From assembly GCF_005280205.1 (NCBI RefSeq), contig NZ_SUND01000016.1, positions 1 to 64,000 of the forward strand: a stretch of DNA of 64,000 bases, written 5' to 3'. Shown here in pieces: positions 25,947 to 36,766 of this stretch. Position 1 is the first letter of the stretch, and the number at the start of each line of letters is the position of its first letter. Below the pieces are notes generated by a model. The model was given only the letters and a program-made list of their open reading frames with translations. It had not been told where the DNA came from and ran no database searches. The DNA is from Bacillus yapensis. GTDB taxonomy: Bacteria; Bacillota; Bacilli; Bacillales; Cytobacillaceae. The position numbers were made by a program, and so were the translations under genes.

Positions 25947-26855
25947 TTACTCTTTTATAAAGTCCATATCAAACTTTTGAATCTCCGCCTTATACTCCTC
26001 AATTGGTTTAGCAACTCTCCACGCATGACGTAGATTATCAAGTAACTCATCCACCAAGAACAATTGCATAAACTCTTGTTCATATTTCGGATAAGATGAA
26101 ACAAGTTGATCAATACCTTCCTCAGTGGAAATACTCCATACGACTACACTCTGAACGGAATCATTAAACACTTTCGGTAATGATCCATGTTGAGCTATAT
26201 ACTTACGGTAATAAGATTGTTTCTTTTTCATAAAGCGTAAAGGGTTTTGACCTTGTGTTAATCGTTCTACGATAAAGTCCATCTTCCCCGCTGGTGTATC
26301 TAATTGGAATACCGCGTGAGGCGGTTCAATTTCATTTGATAGGAATGGATGAAACGCAAACTTCTCTTTCTGAACAAGTCCCTTAATCAATAATTGAATT
26401 CTAATTTCATTAAGCGTTGGATAAAAAAGCTGTTCCTTAATCGCAGAAGCCATATGCATTGGATTAGGTACTTCAGTAATACCTAAGCAAAAACTTAAAA
26501 AGTTTTTCGCTGCAATCCCAATCGACCATACGTACTCCGTATCGTGAAAGTCACTCTTAATCTTCCATCCTTCCAACCAACCATTTTGCTGTAACACTCG
26601 CAATCTCGTTCCTAACTTATGGCCAATCATCGCTTTACTATATAAAAAGCGGAGTTGCTTTTCAGTTAGAAGTTTTGCGTTTGCCAATGTTACGGCAATA
26701 TCAAGGTCAAGTTGTGATATCTGACCTGTCTGTACCCGATGCTGAATAACATCAAGATGAAGGTCTGGACGCCTACTCCATCGAAACATTTCAATTTTCG
26801 CAGTTGGATCATCAAGAAGCGGGACAACTCCTTGAGACGTTCTCCATATACTCAT
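25947..26855 (-). CDS. Hypothetical protein related in layout to replication-relaxation proteins
   Basis: 302 residues. The N-terminal half looks like a winged-helix domain (LLTEKQLRFLYSKAMIGHKL, LRVLQQNGWLEGWKI), followed by a mixed region (AVFQLDTPAGKMDFIVERL, SVVVWSISTEEG). The layout resembles the protein at 46994-48445, but weakly. It follows the S1-domain gene by 6 nt. DNA binding is likely; the role is unknown. Confidence 0.5.
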   Translation of the reverse strand: MSIWRTSQGVVPLLDDPTAKIEMFRWSRRPDLHLDVIQHRVQTGQISQLDLDIAVTLANAKLLTEKQLRFLYSKAMIGHKLGTRLRVLQQNGWLEGWKIKSDFHDTEYVWSIGIAAKNFLSFCLGITEVPNPMHMASAIKEQLFYPTLNEIRIQLLIKGLVQKEKFAFHPFLSNEIEPPHAVFQLDTPAGKMDFIVERLTQGQNPLRFMKKKQSYYRKYIAQHGSLPKVFNDSVQSVVVWSISTEEGIDQLVSSYPKYEQEFMQLFLVDELLDNLRHAWRVAKPIEEYKAEIQKFDMDFIKE

Positions 26856-26861
26856 CGTTTA

Positions 26862-27728
26862 TTAGAACATTCCAAAGCTACGTTGGTTTAGTAGATTCGC
26901 ATAATTTGCCTCAACTTGCTGAATCGTAACTTTTCCACGTTTCTTATTCTTATCTAGGAATTTAATTGTCCCTTTACAAAGAGTACCAGGAGGAAGATAA
27001 TCGTTATGCTTGTTGCGTAAGTTAGTTGTTAGATTTCCAATTAAGGAAACACCTTTAGGAAATTCGCAATAATAAGAGTTGAACCCTTTCGCTTGACCTG
27101 TTACTTTAAATGAAACATAGTCACCTACTCTAAAATGGTCTTCAATATTGACCCATACAGTATCTATTTCATCTTGAAGAACAGCTTTACGACTTAAACG
27201 GATACGATAATCCACTTTTTCTTCCGGCTTCTCCAACTTATCAATGGAGATGATGTTTGCTTCTACTACAGTTCCGAGTTGTAATAATTCACGTAAATTC
27301 TGCACTCGTTTGAAATCCCATTCTTCTGGAGGGACGATACATGGATAGCCTTGTACTTCCACAAAGACTAAGCCATTTTCATTAACACCTGTAACCGTAC
27401 CCTTTACCTTGTCACCAATCTTTGCTGAATCCACAAATTGCTTGGCTACTTTTTCTAAGGCCTCGATTCGGCTGACCGAAACAATACCATCTTTAATTTC
27501 TTTGACGATGAACGGAATTGTTGTAGAAACAAACCCATTTAGACTCGAAATATTTCTCTCAACAAAATCTTCTTTACGAGCGTATACACTCTCACCTTGA
27601 TATCCAATTACAACTAATTCTTCTTGTTTTCCTTTTACGTCCACCTTACGTATTGTTTCCACAACACCGTATTGTACCCATTTCCGGTCTCTACTTTCCT
27701 GTAGAATTTCTTGTAACATCGAATTCAT
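26862..27728 (-). CDS. S1-domain RNA-binding protein
   Basis: 288 residues starting MNSMLQEILQ. The ATG at 27728 has AGGAGGG before it; a longer frame would run into the leader hairpin. A central S1/OB-like domain is visible (AKIGDKVKGTVTGVNENGLV, then FVEVQGYPCIVPPEEW) and a second related unit lies near the end (VGDYVSFKVTGQAKGF, PGTLCKGTIKFLDKNKKRG). S1 domains bind RNA. Being first behind an attenuator-like leader, it could act on the shared leader hairpins, but that is speculation. Confidence 0.7.
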   Translation of the reverse strand: MNSMLQEILQESRDRKWVQYGVVETIRKVDVKGKQEELVVIGYQGESVYARKEDFVERNISSLNGFVSTTIPFIVKEIKDGIVSVSRIEALEKVAKQFVDSAKIGDKVKGTVTGVNENGLVFVEVQGYPCIVPPEEWDFKRVQNLRELLQLGTVVEANIISIDKLEKPEEKVDYRIRLSRKAVLQDEIDTVWVNIEDHFRVGDYVSFKVTGQAKGFNSYYCEFPKGVSLIGNLTTNLRNKHNDYLPPGTLCKGTIKFLDKNKKRGKVTIQQVEANYANLLNQRSFGMF

Positions 27729-27776
27729 TAATAATGCCCTCCTAAATGTAATAGAACGAATTTCTGAGAACAAAAC

Positions 27777-27826
27777 AAAAAGCACGCATACCTCTCCCGT
27801 CAAAGGAAGAAATATGCGTGCTCCGC
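27777..27826 (-). promoter_or_regulatory. Leader hairpin, copy B (variant)
   Basis: AGCACGCATA (27781-27790) pairs perfectly with TATGCGTGCT (27813-27822); on the minus strand TTTTTG follows. The 5' part reads GCGGAGCACGCATA, a variant of the GGCGGAAGACGCA start with paired changes. It lies about 50 nt before the S1 gene. Confidence 0.7.
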
Positions 27827-27885
27827 ACTATTTCTACAAAATGTAAAAATACTTATTTATTTATGTTCACAATTGTTCTAAAAAA

Positions 27886-27914
27886 ATAATAGTATATTTT
27901 TCACTAGATTTCAA
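27886..27914 (-). promoter_or_regulatory. Promoter of the S1 gene unit
   Basis: TTGAAA (27909-27914), 17 nt, TATTAT (27886-27891) on the minus strand. The spacer and flanks closely resemble the promoter at 38953-38981. Confidence 0.65.
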
Positions 27915-27954
27915 CAAAAACATTCTAAAGACCCATTTATTTTTTTGAGGGCTA

Positions 27955-30258
27955 CTAATTCGGTATAACTCTCCAATTTATATCTGTTTGATACTTTAAA
28001 GGAGTTCCATCTTGACGGACATAGGCGAATGCTGGATTTAATTCTAGTTGCAGCGCATTTGAAGGGAACGTCATTTCGTATATTCCATATCCTGTTTCTT
28101 CACTAGCTGATACGAGCGTTATAAATTGTTGTCCATCAATAAATTGTTCTGAATTTACTATTGTTGGAGCAATCCCTTTTAAGCCACTTATCTGCGACAT
28201 ATCTGAAATAGACTATAGTTTGATAGTGTTTTCCGGGAATAACCGAAAGGTATCTTCGCTTATTAATGGTGAAGCAATTACTTGAAGTTTCCACCCATTC
28301 CGTTCCTTACGGGTATCTTTTATAATGACTTTGTTTAAAAATGATTCCGACACCTTCTGTGTAGTTCCATTTAATTTCATAGGAGCGAAAGTCAGATTAT
28401 TAGGTACTTGTAACAATTCAAGACTACCTGGAGCGGTCTTGAAAGTTTCAGAAGTTGCAACCCCTTCTCCTTTTTCGCTGAGTGGAGTTATGGTATACCT
28501 ATAATCTGTATCAGAAACCAGCGGGCGGTCCGAATAGGTATCACTGTTTCCTTCGTAGAGTATATTTTTTCCTCTCTTTAATTCATATGATATAGCTTGA
28601 GAGTGTTTTGACCATTTCAATGTCAATCCTATGTCGCTTACTTCTTGTGAACTTAATACAATGAGTGGAGAAAAATAAAAACCTTCTGCGTGATTCTTAT
28701 TTACGCTTTGATCGTAACTTAACCTATTCGTAACGCTAGTAAACTTCCAGGTTCCGATCCCGCTATTTTGGAAATTTCCGCTAGAAACAAGCGCGATCTC
28801 ATCATTGGATAAAGCCTTATCCCAAATACTAAATTGGCTGATTTCACCATTAAAATAGGAAGCGTTAGAGGATGGACTTTTCCCGATTACAATATCTAAA
28901 TTCTCATCATACTGAAGAGAACCTGTAATCGATTTAACCGCTACTAGTTGATTGTTAAAAAAGAGCTTTGCGTTGTTTCCGTCATAAGATAATGCAAGTA
29001 GATTCCACTTATTTAAGTGTAGGTTACTGGCTTCAAATCCAAGATTGACTTCTTCACCATTAATTTCAAGGATACCGTAGACTTTCTGATTACCAATCTT
29101 TAATTCAATGTCTCCATTCGAAACTAAGGTTTGGTCGGATAAACTTTTTGGTTTGATCCATATCCCCCAAGTCACATTTTTATCTTTCTGATAGAGAGCC
29201 GAATTCGGTATTTGAAAATATTGAGTAACTCCATCCAGAGGTATACCTTCCAAAACAATAGAATTAGGGTCTACTGACCAGTCTTTATATTCAAACGTCA
29301 CTTGGTAAGAATAAACCGTTTGGTACGTTCTTGTATCGATTGCTGGCTTAGTCGCGTTTCCACGATAACGATAAACTCTCGTATCTACCGCCGGTTTAAC
29401 AACCGTTCCCGAATAAATTTGTTTCCATACCCTTGTGTCAGGCTTGCTGACATTCCCTTCGTACTTGTAATAATTGATATATTGTTTATATATATGTGTT
29501 TGCCCATTTACTGGATTAGCTGGTACTGGAAACTCAGTGATTGCACTTCTTGATGTATAAACTGCATCTAAAGGACCTGTGAATTCATCTAAATTATAGT
29601 TATAAGTTTGAGTAATCCACGGTGCTATCGTAACAGAATGACTGTACGTCCACTTCTTAGTAGACGAATTATACTTATAAATTTCTTGTTTTCCTTGTGA
29701 TGTATTCCCGATTCCCGACACAAATTTACTAGCAGCTGGTGAACCACTTATAACAGTTGAGCTACCACTCTTGTTTAGTGGTCCTGTAAATCCACCGCTA
29801 TTAAAAGTAATGGAATTAGGAAAACTGTTAGTGGAGCTTGTTCTTGACTCCGTTTGTGTTTTGCGCTGTTCTGTTGTATAACTCCCGCTATAAACATATT
29901 TTTCTAGATTATTCGCTACATATCCATCTTGATTATAGGAAGGTGAGGTATGCCCTTCTATGTACTTTGTATCCGAAGGGATATATTCACCGCCAGTCTG
30001 AACCTTAATTGGAGTTCCGTTCGAAACCGTTATTTCAACACTGTCACCATTTACTGAGTAATCGACTTCCCCATTATCTACACTTATGCTCTCTATTCCG
30101 AGTAAATTTGGTATGTTAATGGTTTGAGTTTGATTAGCAAGAGTGCTTTCAGGAAAAATGACATTCTTCGTTTTCACTAATTCTTTTCCATATCCAATGT
30201 TACCTGTGGAGCCGAAGAATAATATACACAAAAGAAATATAGAAACTCCTTTTTTCAT
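27955..30258 (-). pseudogene. LamG/Fn3/WxL surface protein broken by an amber codon
   Basis: A signal peptide (MKKGVSIFLLCILFFGSTG), repeats of TKPAVDTRVYRYRGN type, a LamG-like domain (SIVLEGIPLDGVTQYFQIP... YFNGEISQFSIWDKALS), an Fn3-like domain and a C-terminal WxL domain. TAG at 28213-28215 interrupts the WxL domain after the first motif (NGWKLQV...); the frame then continues in phase with MSQISGLKG... to INWRVIPN. The intact paralogue next door has LKLQPLL at this point, so CAG to TAG is the simplest change. A truncated protein would lack the second WxL half. Last gene of the WxL cluster. Confidence 0.8.
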
Positions 30259-30287
30259 TAAGAATTCTCACCTCCTTATTAGATATT

Positions 30288-32471
30288 TTAATAACCAGGC
30301 AGCAATATCCAGTTTAAATCTGTTTCGTACTCATTAGCATAAGTACTAGGGTCTATGGTTAGTTCTAAAGCGTTATTCGGTAGACTAATCTCATATATCC
30401 CTTGTCCTGTTGAAGAAGAAGCATTTACTAATATGTGCTCTCCTGGTTCATCAATGAATTGTGTGAGGGTATTAATATTGGGTGAATCAGCTATTTTACC
30501 TTTGGTTTGTGTTACAGATAAGAGCGGTTGTAGTTTGAGCGATTTATTTGGAAAAGACTTATCAGAAGAACTGCTTTTCACATTTGATGCCTGTACCGTT
30601 AACCGCCATCCATCACGATTTTTCCGAGTATCTTTTACAATAATTTTATCCATTGAAGATACATAGGATCTTTGCATTTTCCCATTCAATGTAATCGGGT
30701 TAAAAGAAATAGCAGAAGGTACAGAAAGAATTTCTAGACTTCCTGGATTTGTAGTAAAACTAGCTTTAGCGGGTACACTTTTACCATTCCTATTTTTAGC
30801 TGTAATCGCATACTCATAAGCTGTTTCAGATTGAAGAGCTTCTTCGCGATAGTTTAATTCTTCTCCGTCATAAACTATTTCTTCTCCTCTTTTTAATTCA
30901 TATCCAGTAGCTTCGTTTAAAGCATTCCATTTAATCTTCATTCCTAAATCGCTTATATCTTCAACAGTCAACTCATTCAACGGTGAGAAATTATAGCCTT
31001 TAGCATGATTCTTATTTGAACTCTGGTCATAACTTAAAGCATTCGTTAAAGTAGAGAATGTCCACTTCCCTAACCCGCTATTTTGATAGTTTCCATTAGA
31101 TGCAAGATTAATCTCGTCTTGAGATAATTCCTTATCCCAAATGCTGAATTGACTTACATCACCATTAAAATAAGAAGTGTCAGTGGCTGGGTTTTTGCCT
31201 ATAGCAATATTCAAATTCTTTTCATACTGAAGAGAACCTATAATTGTTTTGCTATCCACTAATTGATTATTGTAGTAGAATTTAGCCTGTTCGCCATCAT
31301 AAGAAAGTGCAAGGTGAGTCCATTTGTTTAAGTGTAGGTTACTAGCTTCAAATCCTAGAACAACCTGTTCTCCATTTATCTTTAACCATCCTTGTACCTT
31401 ATGATTGTCTATCTTAAACTCAATGTCCCCATTAGAAACTATTGTTTGATCGATTAAACTTTTCGGTCTAATCATAATGCCCCATGTGACATTTTTGCTA
31501 ACATTGTAAGATTGTAGATTCTGAATACTAAAATATTGTGATGTGCCATTGAAAGTTAAGCCATCTAACTCAATTTGATTAGGTGGAACTTGCCATACCT
31601 TATATTTAAGAGTGACATTGTAAGTATAGACTGATTCATATGTACGGGTGTCAACGGCTGGCTTAGTAACATTGCCCCTGTATCGATACACGCGAGTGTC
31701 CACGGCGGGTTTTGTTACATTTCCCTTATAACGATATACACGGGTGTCACTTGCTGGTTTTGTTACATTGCCACCATATTTTTGGTAACGGGTCCAACTA
31801 AACCCCCCATTATCAGCCCATGAATCATATACATAATCTATTTCATTGAGCGTTCCTGTATATCCGTCTTGATTATAGGAATACGATGAGTACATACCAC
31901 TTTCAGCTTTTGTCTTACAAGCTTCCCCGTTCGCACACCATCCAGATGCTCTTTTTTCACCGGATTCATATTTAGTATGAGCTGGTGTGTAACTTCCGCT
32001 ATATACATATTGTGTTAGTGTTCCTGAATATCCACCTTGATTGTAAGATGCTGCTGTTTGGCCTTCTACATATTTGGTATCGGAGGGTGTGTAACTTCCT
32101 GAGTATAAGTATTTTTCAAGAGTTCCAACATAACCGTTTTGATTATAATTTGCGTTTGTTTGGCCTTCTACATACTTTGTTTCTGCAGGAATATATTCGC
32201 CACCTGTTTGTACTTGAACAGGTGTCCCATTAGTGGCTGTGACTATTACGTTATCTCCATTAATCTCATAATTTACATTCCCGTTATCTACATCTATATT
32301 CGTTACTTCTAATAGATTAGGAACGTGAATAGTTTGAGATTGAGTAATTTCATTCTTTTGAGGAAAGTTTAAATTAATAGTTTGAGTAACTTCTTCAGCG
32401 TAGGCAAAATTACTAACAACCCCAAACAACACCATGATACAAAGTAGTGAATAAAGAGTTCTTTTAATCAT
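30288..32471 (-). CDS. LamG/Fn3/WxL surface protein, 727 aa
   Basis: Signal peptide (LLCIMVLFGVVSNFAYAEE), a repeat region with Tyr/Gly-rich units (TKYVEGQT... YNQGGYSGTL) and GNVTKPAVDTRVYRY units, a LamG-like beta-sandwich (FNGTSQYFSIQN... KFYYNNQLVDSKTI... YFNGDVSQFSIWDKEL), an Fn3-like domain (ATGYELKRGEEIVYDG), then a WxL domain with the first motif RDGWRLTV and second LNWILLPGY. WxL domains attach proteins to the cell wall peptidoglycan; LamG domains often bind sugars. It is the intact model for the broken neighbour at 27955-30258. Confidence 0.85.
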   Translation of the reverse strand: MIKRTLYSLLCIMVLFGVVSNFAYAEEVTQTINLNFPQKNEITQSQTIHVPNLLEVTNIDVDNGNVNYEINGDNVIVTATNGTPVQVQTGGEYIPAETKYVEGQTNANYNQNGYVGTLEKYLYSGSYTPSDTKYVEGQTAASYNQGGYSGTLTQYVYSGSYTPAHTKYESGEKRASGWCANGEACKTKAESGMYSSYSYNQDGYTGTLNEIDYVYDSWADNGGFSWTRYQKYGGNVTKPASDTRVYRYKGNVTKPAVDTRVYRYRGNVTKPAVDTRTYESVYTYNVTLKYKVWQVPPNQIELDGLTFNGTSQYFSIQNLQSYNVSKNVTWGIMIRPKSLIDQTIVSNGDIEFKIDNHKVQGWLKINGEQVVLGFEASNLHLNKWTHLALSYDGEQAKFYYNNQLVDSKTIIGSLQYEKNLNIAIGKNPATDTSYFNGDVSQFSIWDKELSQDEINLASNGNYQNSGLGKWTFSTLTNALSYDQSSNKNHAKGYNFSPLNELTVEDISDLGMKIKWNALNEATGYELKRGEEIVYDGEELNYREEALQSETAYEYAITAKNRNGKSVPAKASFTTNPGSLEILSVPSAISFNPITLNGKMQRSYVSSMDKIIVKDTRKNRDGWRLTVQASNVKSSSSDKSFPNKSLKLQPLLSVTQTKGKIADSPNINTLTQFIDEPGEHILVNASSSTGQGIYEISLPNNALELTIDPSTYANEYETDLNWILLPGY

Positions 32472-32488
32472 ATTTAATCACCTCCTTT

Positions 32489-33913
32489 TTAAGCTCCTTC
32501 CTCTATCGACCATGTTAGATCGGTAAAATAAGATAACGCACTACCATTTGAATTCACATAAGAATTCTCTGGATTAAGGGTTAATTCTAGAGCTTGTGAT
32601 GGTAAATTTATTTCAAATACACCATAACCTGTATTTGTGTTTGCGCTAACAAGTTTCTTTGCTGTTGAATCGATTATCTGCGTATTATTAATTACTGTCG
32701 GTTTTGTAGCAACTAATCCACTCTTTTGAGAAATAGTAGCAACAGGCTTCATGGCAATCTTTTCTTTTGGGAAAGTCTTTAGCCCGTCTGAACTTTTTAA
32801 AGAAGTTGCACTCACCATTAACTTCCATCCATTACGAGTTTTCCTAGTATCCTTAATGATGATAGATTGAGAAAAGGTCCCGAATGATTTCTGAATCTCT
32901 CCATTTAATGTGATTGGATTAAAGGAAATATTCGTTGGAACTTGCAATATCGCTAGTTCTCCCTTTGCAGTCGTAAAAGATTTTGTAAGGGGAAGACTTT
33001 CTCCGTTGTCATTTTTAGCAATCACTTTGTAACTATAATTGGTTTCAGATTGAAGGTTTTGATCATGGAAGGATAAGTTTGGACCCTCATAGACTTTTTG
33101 TTCCCCATTTACTAATTCATAATTTGTTGCCCTACTTACAGCATTCCAATTTAAATTCATTCCCATATCTGTAATAGCTGTTGCAGTTAAAGAAAGAGGG
33201 GTTGCATAATTCCCGTTCACTACTGCATTATTTTGATAAGAGGTTTGATCATAGCTATATTTGGTCGTGAGGTTATCAAATATCCAATATCCTAATAAAT
33301 TGGCTTCATTCCCATTTAACACAGAATTTGCTAAATCAGTAATTTTTTTTTGGGTTCTCTCCCCATTCCAAAACCTTACTTGACTTATTTGACCGTTGAA
33401 GGGATAGGCATAATTGGGATTATGATTTTCTCCAATAAAGAGATTTTTTGATACAGATCGTTGAATAGAATCTCTACCATCACTTTTATATAAATTGAGA
33501 GTTTGGAGTACTCCGTTTATATAGATTTTTGCATTTTGTGCGGTTGGTTTTGCGTTAGGTAATACCACTGCGATATGCAACCATCTTCCAGCTAGATTAC
33601 TAGAAGGGACACCTATAATTTCTCCTTGCCCTGTATTAATGCCAAAATATCCGGTTTTATGAAAAATTACTCCATAGCTCGTGTCAAAGCCGAACACAAG
33701 ATAAGTTGCATTCCCTCCATTCCATTTCACCCATGCTTCAATTGTTGATTTAGCGCCTGTTGTTTGATTGCTATTTATATTATTAACCGTTACTCCTTCA
33801 TTTCCGCTAAATTGCAAAGAAGAGGCTGGTGGTGTTATCTCCGCAGCCTGGGCAATATGAAAATTAGGGACGAGAATGGAAAATAGCAAAACTAAAACAG
33901 AGAGTTTCTTCAC
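32489..33913 (-). CDS. LamG/Fn3/WxL surface protein, 474 aa
   Basis: Signal peptide (LSVLVLLFSILVPNFHIAQA), LamG-like domain at about 30-220 (SAVEAWVKWNGG-type strand, KIYINGVLQTL, INGQISQVRFWNGE), Fn3-like domain (NYELVNGEQKVYEGPN), WxL domain with NGWKLMV and LTWSIEEGA. It lacks the long repeat region of the two larger paralogues. Downstream of three near-identical domain architectures in one direction with short gaps, so co-transcribed. Confidence 0.85.
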   Translation of the reverse strand: MKKLSVLVLLFSILVPNFHIAQAAEITPPASSLQFSGNEGVTVNNINSNQTTGAKSTIEAWVKWNGGNATYLVFGFDTSYGVIFHKTGYFGINTGQGEIIGVPSSNLAGRWLHIAVVLPNAKPTAQNAKIYINGVLQTLNLYKSDGRDSIQRSVSKNLFIGENHNPNYAYPFNGQISQVRFWNGERTQKKITDLANSVLNGNEANLLGYWIFDNLTTKYSYDQTSYQNNAVVNGNYATPLSLTATAITDMGMNLNWNAVSRATNYELVNGEQKVYEGPNLSFHDQNLQSETNYSYKVIAKNDNGESLPLTKSFTTAKGELAILQVPTNISFNPITLNGEIQKSFGTFSQSIIIKDTRKTRNGWKLMVSATSLKSSDGLKTFPKEKIAMKPVATISQKSGLVATKPTVINNTQIIDSTAKKLVSANTNTGYGVFEINLPSQALELTLNPENSYVNSNGSALSYFTDLTWSIEEGA

Positions 33914-33931
33914 TTTGTTTTTTTCCTCCTT

Positions 33932-35320
33932 TTATGCTCCCTCTTCAATAGTCCATGTAAGGTCTGTAAAGTAAGATAAAGCACTTCCATTTGAGTTCAC
34001 ATAGGTATTTGCCGGGCTTAAAGTTAATTCCAACGCTTGAGACGGTAGAGTTATTTCATACACCCCGTAGCCCGTATTTGTACCTGCGCTGACGAGTTTT
34101 TTCTTTTCTTCATCAATAAACTGTGTAGAGTTCGTAATCGTTGGTTTAGTAGCTACCAATCCACTTGTCTGTGTTATGGAGGATACAGGCTTTAAAGAAA
34201 TTTTATTCGTTGGAAAAGTTCTCATGCTATTTGTGCTTTTTAGTGGAGTTGCTTTGACCACAAGTTTCCAACCATTTCTATTTTTCCGTGTATCTTTTAC
34301 GATAATTTTTTGATTAAAAGAACCATATGATTTTTGTTCCAATCCATTAAGCGTAATAGCATTAAAGTTGAGAGCGGATGGAACTTGTAATATGGCCAAT
34401 TCTCCTGGTTTTGTAGCGAAAGTTTTGGTAATAGGAATACTTTCACCGTTTGCACTCTTCCCCTTTAGCGTGTAACTATATAAAGTGTCAGAGATCAAGT
34501 TTTGGTGAATGTATTGTGCATTGGGACCGCTATAAATGGTTCTCCCATTCTGAATAAGCTCATAATTCGCATTCGTGAAATTTCCCCATGACATGCCTAT
34601 CGCCATATCAGTAAGATTGCTTGCTGATAGCCCAAGATTTGATAAAAAATTAAATGCTTGTCCATGATTATTATTTATACTTTGGTCATAAACAGTACTT
34701 GTTGTCAGTCCATCTAACACCCAATATCCAACTAGATTAGTTGTATTATTGTTATTGGTGACTTCTGCCTGTGTTAATGCCTTATTCCATAGTTTTACTT
34801 CGCCTAATTCTCCTTTAAACGGTTCTGTGTAGCTTGTTCCAGTTCCAATCGGTCTAGCTCCAAAGAAAACAGGAGGAATTCCTTTTTGAGAAACACCACT
34901 TAAAACTTCTGTTTGTTGTAAAACGCCATCTATGTACAGCTTTAAATCCGTACCGTTATATACTCCAGTCACTCGATACCATTTATTTGCTTGTATATTG
35001 TTAGAAGAGTTTGCGGATTGAGTTGCACTATCACCGTTATAAGAAACAAATGTTAATCGGTTGTCAGATGTTCTATAAGATATCGCAAACCCTTTTCGCG
35101 CATCCAAATTTGATACAATATGCATGTTATTAGCGGTATTTATTTGATTGAGTTTTAGTTCGGCCTGTACAGTAAATGGTTTTGAGTTGTCAAAAGCCAA
35201 CTTTGGATTTATGTAATTATTTTGACCGTTGAAATTTAGACCACTAACCGCCGCCTTACTTGCTGAAGGTGATACCGCTAAGCTTACAATTAAAAGAATA
35301 AATAATAGGAATTTCCTCAA
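33932..35320 (-). CDS. LamG/Fn3/WxL surface protein, 462 aa
   Basis: Signal peptide (LLFILLIVSLAVSPSASKA), LamG-like domain (LNFNGQNNYINPKLAF... KLYIDGVLQQTEV... GELGEVKLWNKALT), Fn3-like domain and WxL domain (NGWKLVV near residue 355 and LTWTIEEGA at the end). The WxL part is very close to that of the 474- and 471-aa paralogues, pointing to recent duplication. Confidence 0.85.
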   Translation of the reverse strand: MRKFLLFILLIVSLAVSPSASKAAVSGLNFNGQNNYINPKLAFDNSKPFTVQAELKLNQINTANNMHIVSNLDARKGFAISYRTSDNRLTFVSYNGDSATQSANSSNNIQANKWYRVTGVYNGTDLKLYIDGVLQQTEVLSGVSQKGIPPVFFGARPIGTGTSYTEPFKGELGEVKLWNKALTQAEVTNNNNTTNLVGYWVLDGLTTSTVYDQSINNNHGQAFNFLSNLGLSASNLTDMAIGMSWGNFTNANYELIQNGRTIYSGPNAQYIHQNLISDTLYSYTLKGKSANGESIPITKTFATKPGELAILQVPSALNFNAITLNGLEQKSYGSFNQKIIVKDTRKNRNGWKLVVKATPLKSTNSMRTFPTNKISLKPVSSITQTSGLVATKPTITNSTQFIDEEKKKLVSAGTNTGYGVYEITLPSQALELTLSPANTYVNSNGSALSYFTDLTWTIEEGA

Positions 35321-35350
35321 ATAATCTCCCCTCCTTTATAAGAACTATTA

Positions 35351-36766
35351 TCAAGCTCCTGGTTCAACCGTCCATGTGAGATCCGTATAATAATTTAGTG
35401 AACTACCATTTGGGTTTACGTAGGCATTTGACGGATTGACGCTTAATTCCAATGCTTGTGATGGTAAAGTGATTTCGTATACCCCCTGTCCCGTATTCGT
35501 ACCGGCACTAACAATTTTTTTTACGGAAGAGGTATCAATTAGTTGTGTTGAATTCGTAATACTCGGCTTCGTAGCAACCGCTCCGCTTGTTTGAGTAATT
35601 GCAGAAACAGGTTTTAAAGCAATTTTGTTAGATGGAAAGGTTCTTACACCATTTGAACTTTTCAAAGGAGCTGCTTTCACAACTAACTTCCAACCATTTC
35701 TACTTTTCCTGGTATCTTTAACGATAATTTTTTGATTAAAAGTACCATAAGACTTCTGATCAGCTCCATTTAATGTGATGGGATTAAAGTTAATTGCAGA
35801 TGGGACTTGTAAAATAGCCAATTCTCCTACCGCCGTTTTAAATGTCTTGCTGTCAATAGACTCTCCATTTGTACTTATGGCTGTCAAGGTGTAATCATAA
35901 TTGGTATCTGAGACTAAAGCTTTTTCCGAGTAACTATTACCTGTTCCAGAGTATAGAGAACTTGATCCGCGAACAAGTTTATAAGAGGATATTTCGGATG
36001 ATTTAGTCCAACTTAAATTCATGCCTAAGTCCGATATGCTCGATGCTATTAATGGGAAGGCTTGAGAAAAGCGGTACCCTATCCCATCCATGTTTTTTGT
36101 GGTTAAATCATAGACTTTTCCAGTAGTTAGACTGTTGAGTTTCCATGCCCCTACTAAGCCTGATTCGTTTCCTTTAACCCCGTTACTTTTTATGCTGTTT
36201 ACTTCTGTTTGTGTTAATGCCTTATTCCAAACGCTGACTTCTCTTATATAACCATGAAATTTAGTATATGTACTCCCTCCGCCCGCTTTCGGATTTTGTC
36301 CGATTGCAAAAGGGGTAGTAGGTGTCTTTGTGGCTTGCCCTGGTGCACTTTGTACATCATCTTGTAACACACCATTAATATAGAGCCTAATATTGGTACC
36401 GTCATATGTACCGACAATGTGATACCACGTGTTGAGCGTTGGTGAGCTGTTAGCATTTGCAATTCGATATACACCATCAATAAAAAGGGAAAGCTGAACC
36501 GTTTTATCATTAACGTCGTATTCAAGACAAAATCCTCCGCCCTCTGCTTTACATGCGATCGCTTGAGGTACATCTAGTGAGGTGAATTTTACTAAAGCTT
36601 GTACAGAAATCTTTGGAGTCGAATCAATTTGACTTCCGTTACCTATTTCAAAGTAGGCATTGTTATTAAAATTCAGGTCTGAGGCAGCATAAGCCGATTC
36701 TTTATTAATTCCGATTAAGAAAAAAAGAAGGGCCAACGTTGTGAGGACCCTTATAGTAGACTTCAT
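35351..36766 (-). CDS. LamG/Fn3/WxL surface protein, 471 aa
   Basis: Signal peptide (VLTTLALLFFLIGINKESAYA), LamG-like domain with two cysteines (AIACKAEGGGFCLEYDV) and RLYINGVLQDDV, Fn3-like domain (SYKLVRGSSSLYSG), WxL domain (NGWKLVV and LTWTVEPGA). It overlaps the DUF916-like gene by one base, so translation is coupled. Confidence 0.85.
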   Translation of the reverse strand: MKSTIRVLTTLALLFFLIGINKESAYAASDLNFNNNAYFEIGNGSQIDSTPKISVQALVKFTSLDVPQAIACKAEGGGFCLEYDVNDKTVQLSLFIDGVYRIANANSSPTLNTWYHIVGTYDGTNIRLYINGVLQDDVQSAPGQATKTPTTPFAIGQNPKAGGGSTYTKFHGYIREVSVWNKALTQTEVNSIKSNGVKGNESGLVGAWKLNSLTTGKVYDLTTKNMDGIGYRFSQAFPLIASSISDLGMNLSWTKSSEISSYKLVRGSSSLYSGTGNSYSEKALVSDTNYDYTLTAISTNGESIDSKTFKTAVGELAILQVPSAINFNPITLNGADQKSYGTFNQKIIVKDTRKSRNGWKLVVKAAPLKSSNGVRTFPSNKIALKPVSAITQTSGAVATKPSITNSTQLIDTSSVKKIVSAGTNTGQGVYEITLPSQALELSVNPSNAYVNPNGSSLNYYTDLTWTVEPGA

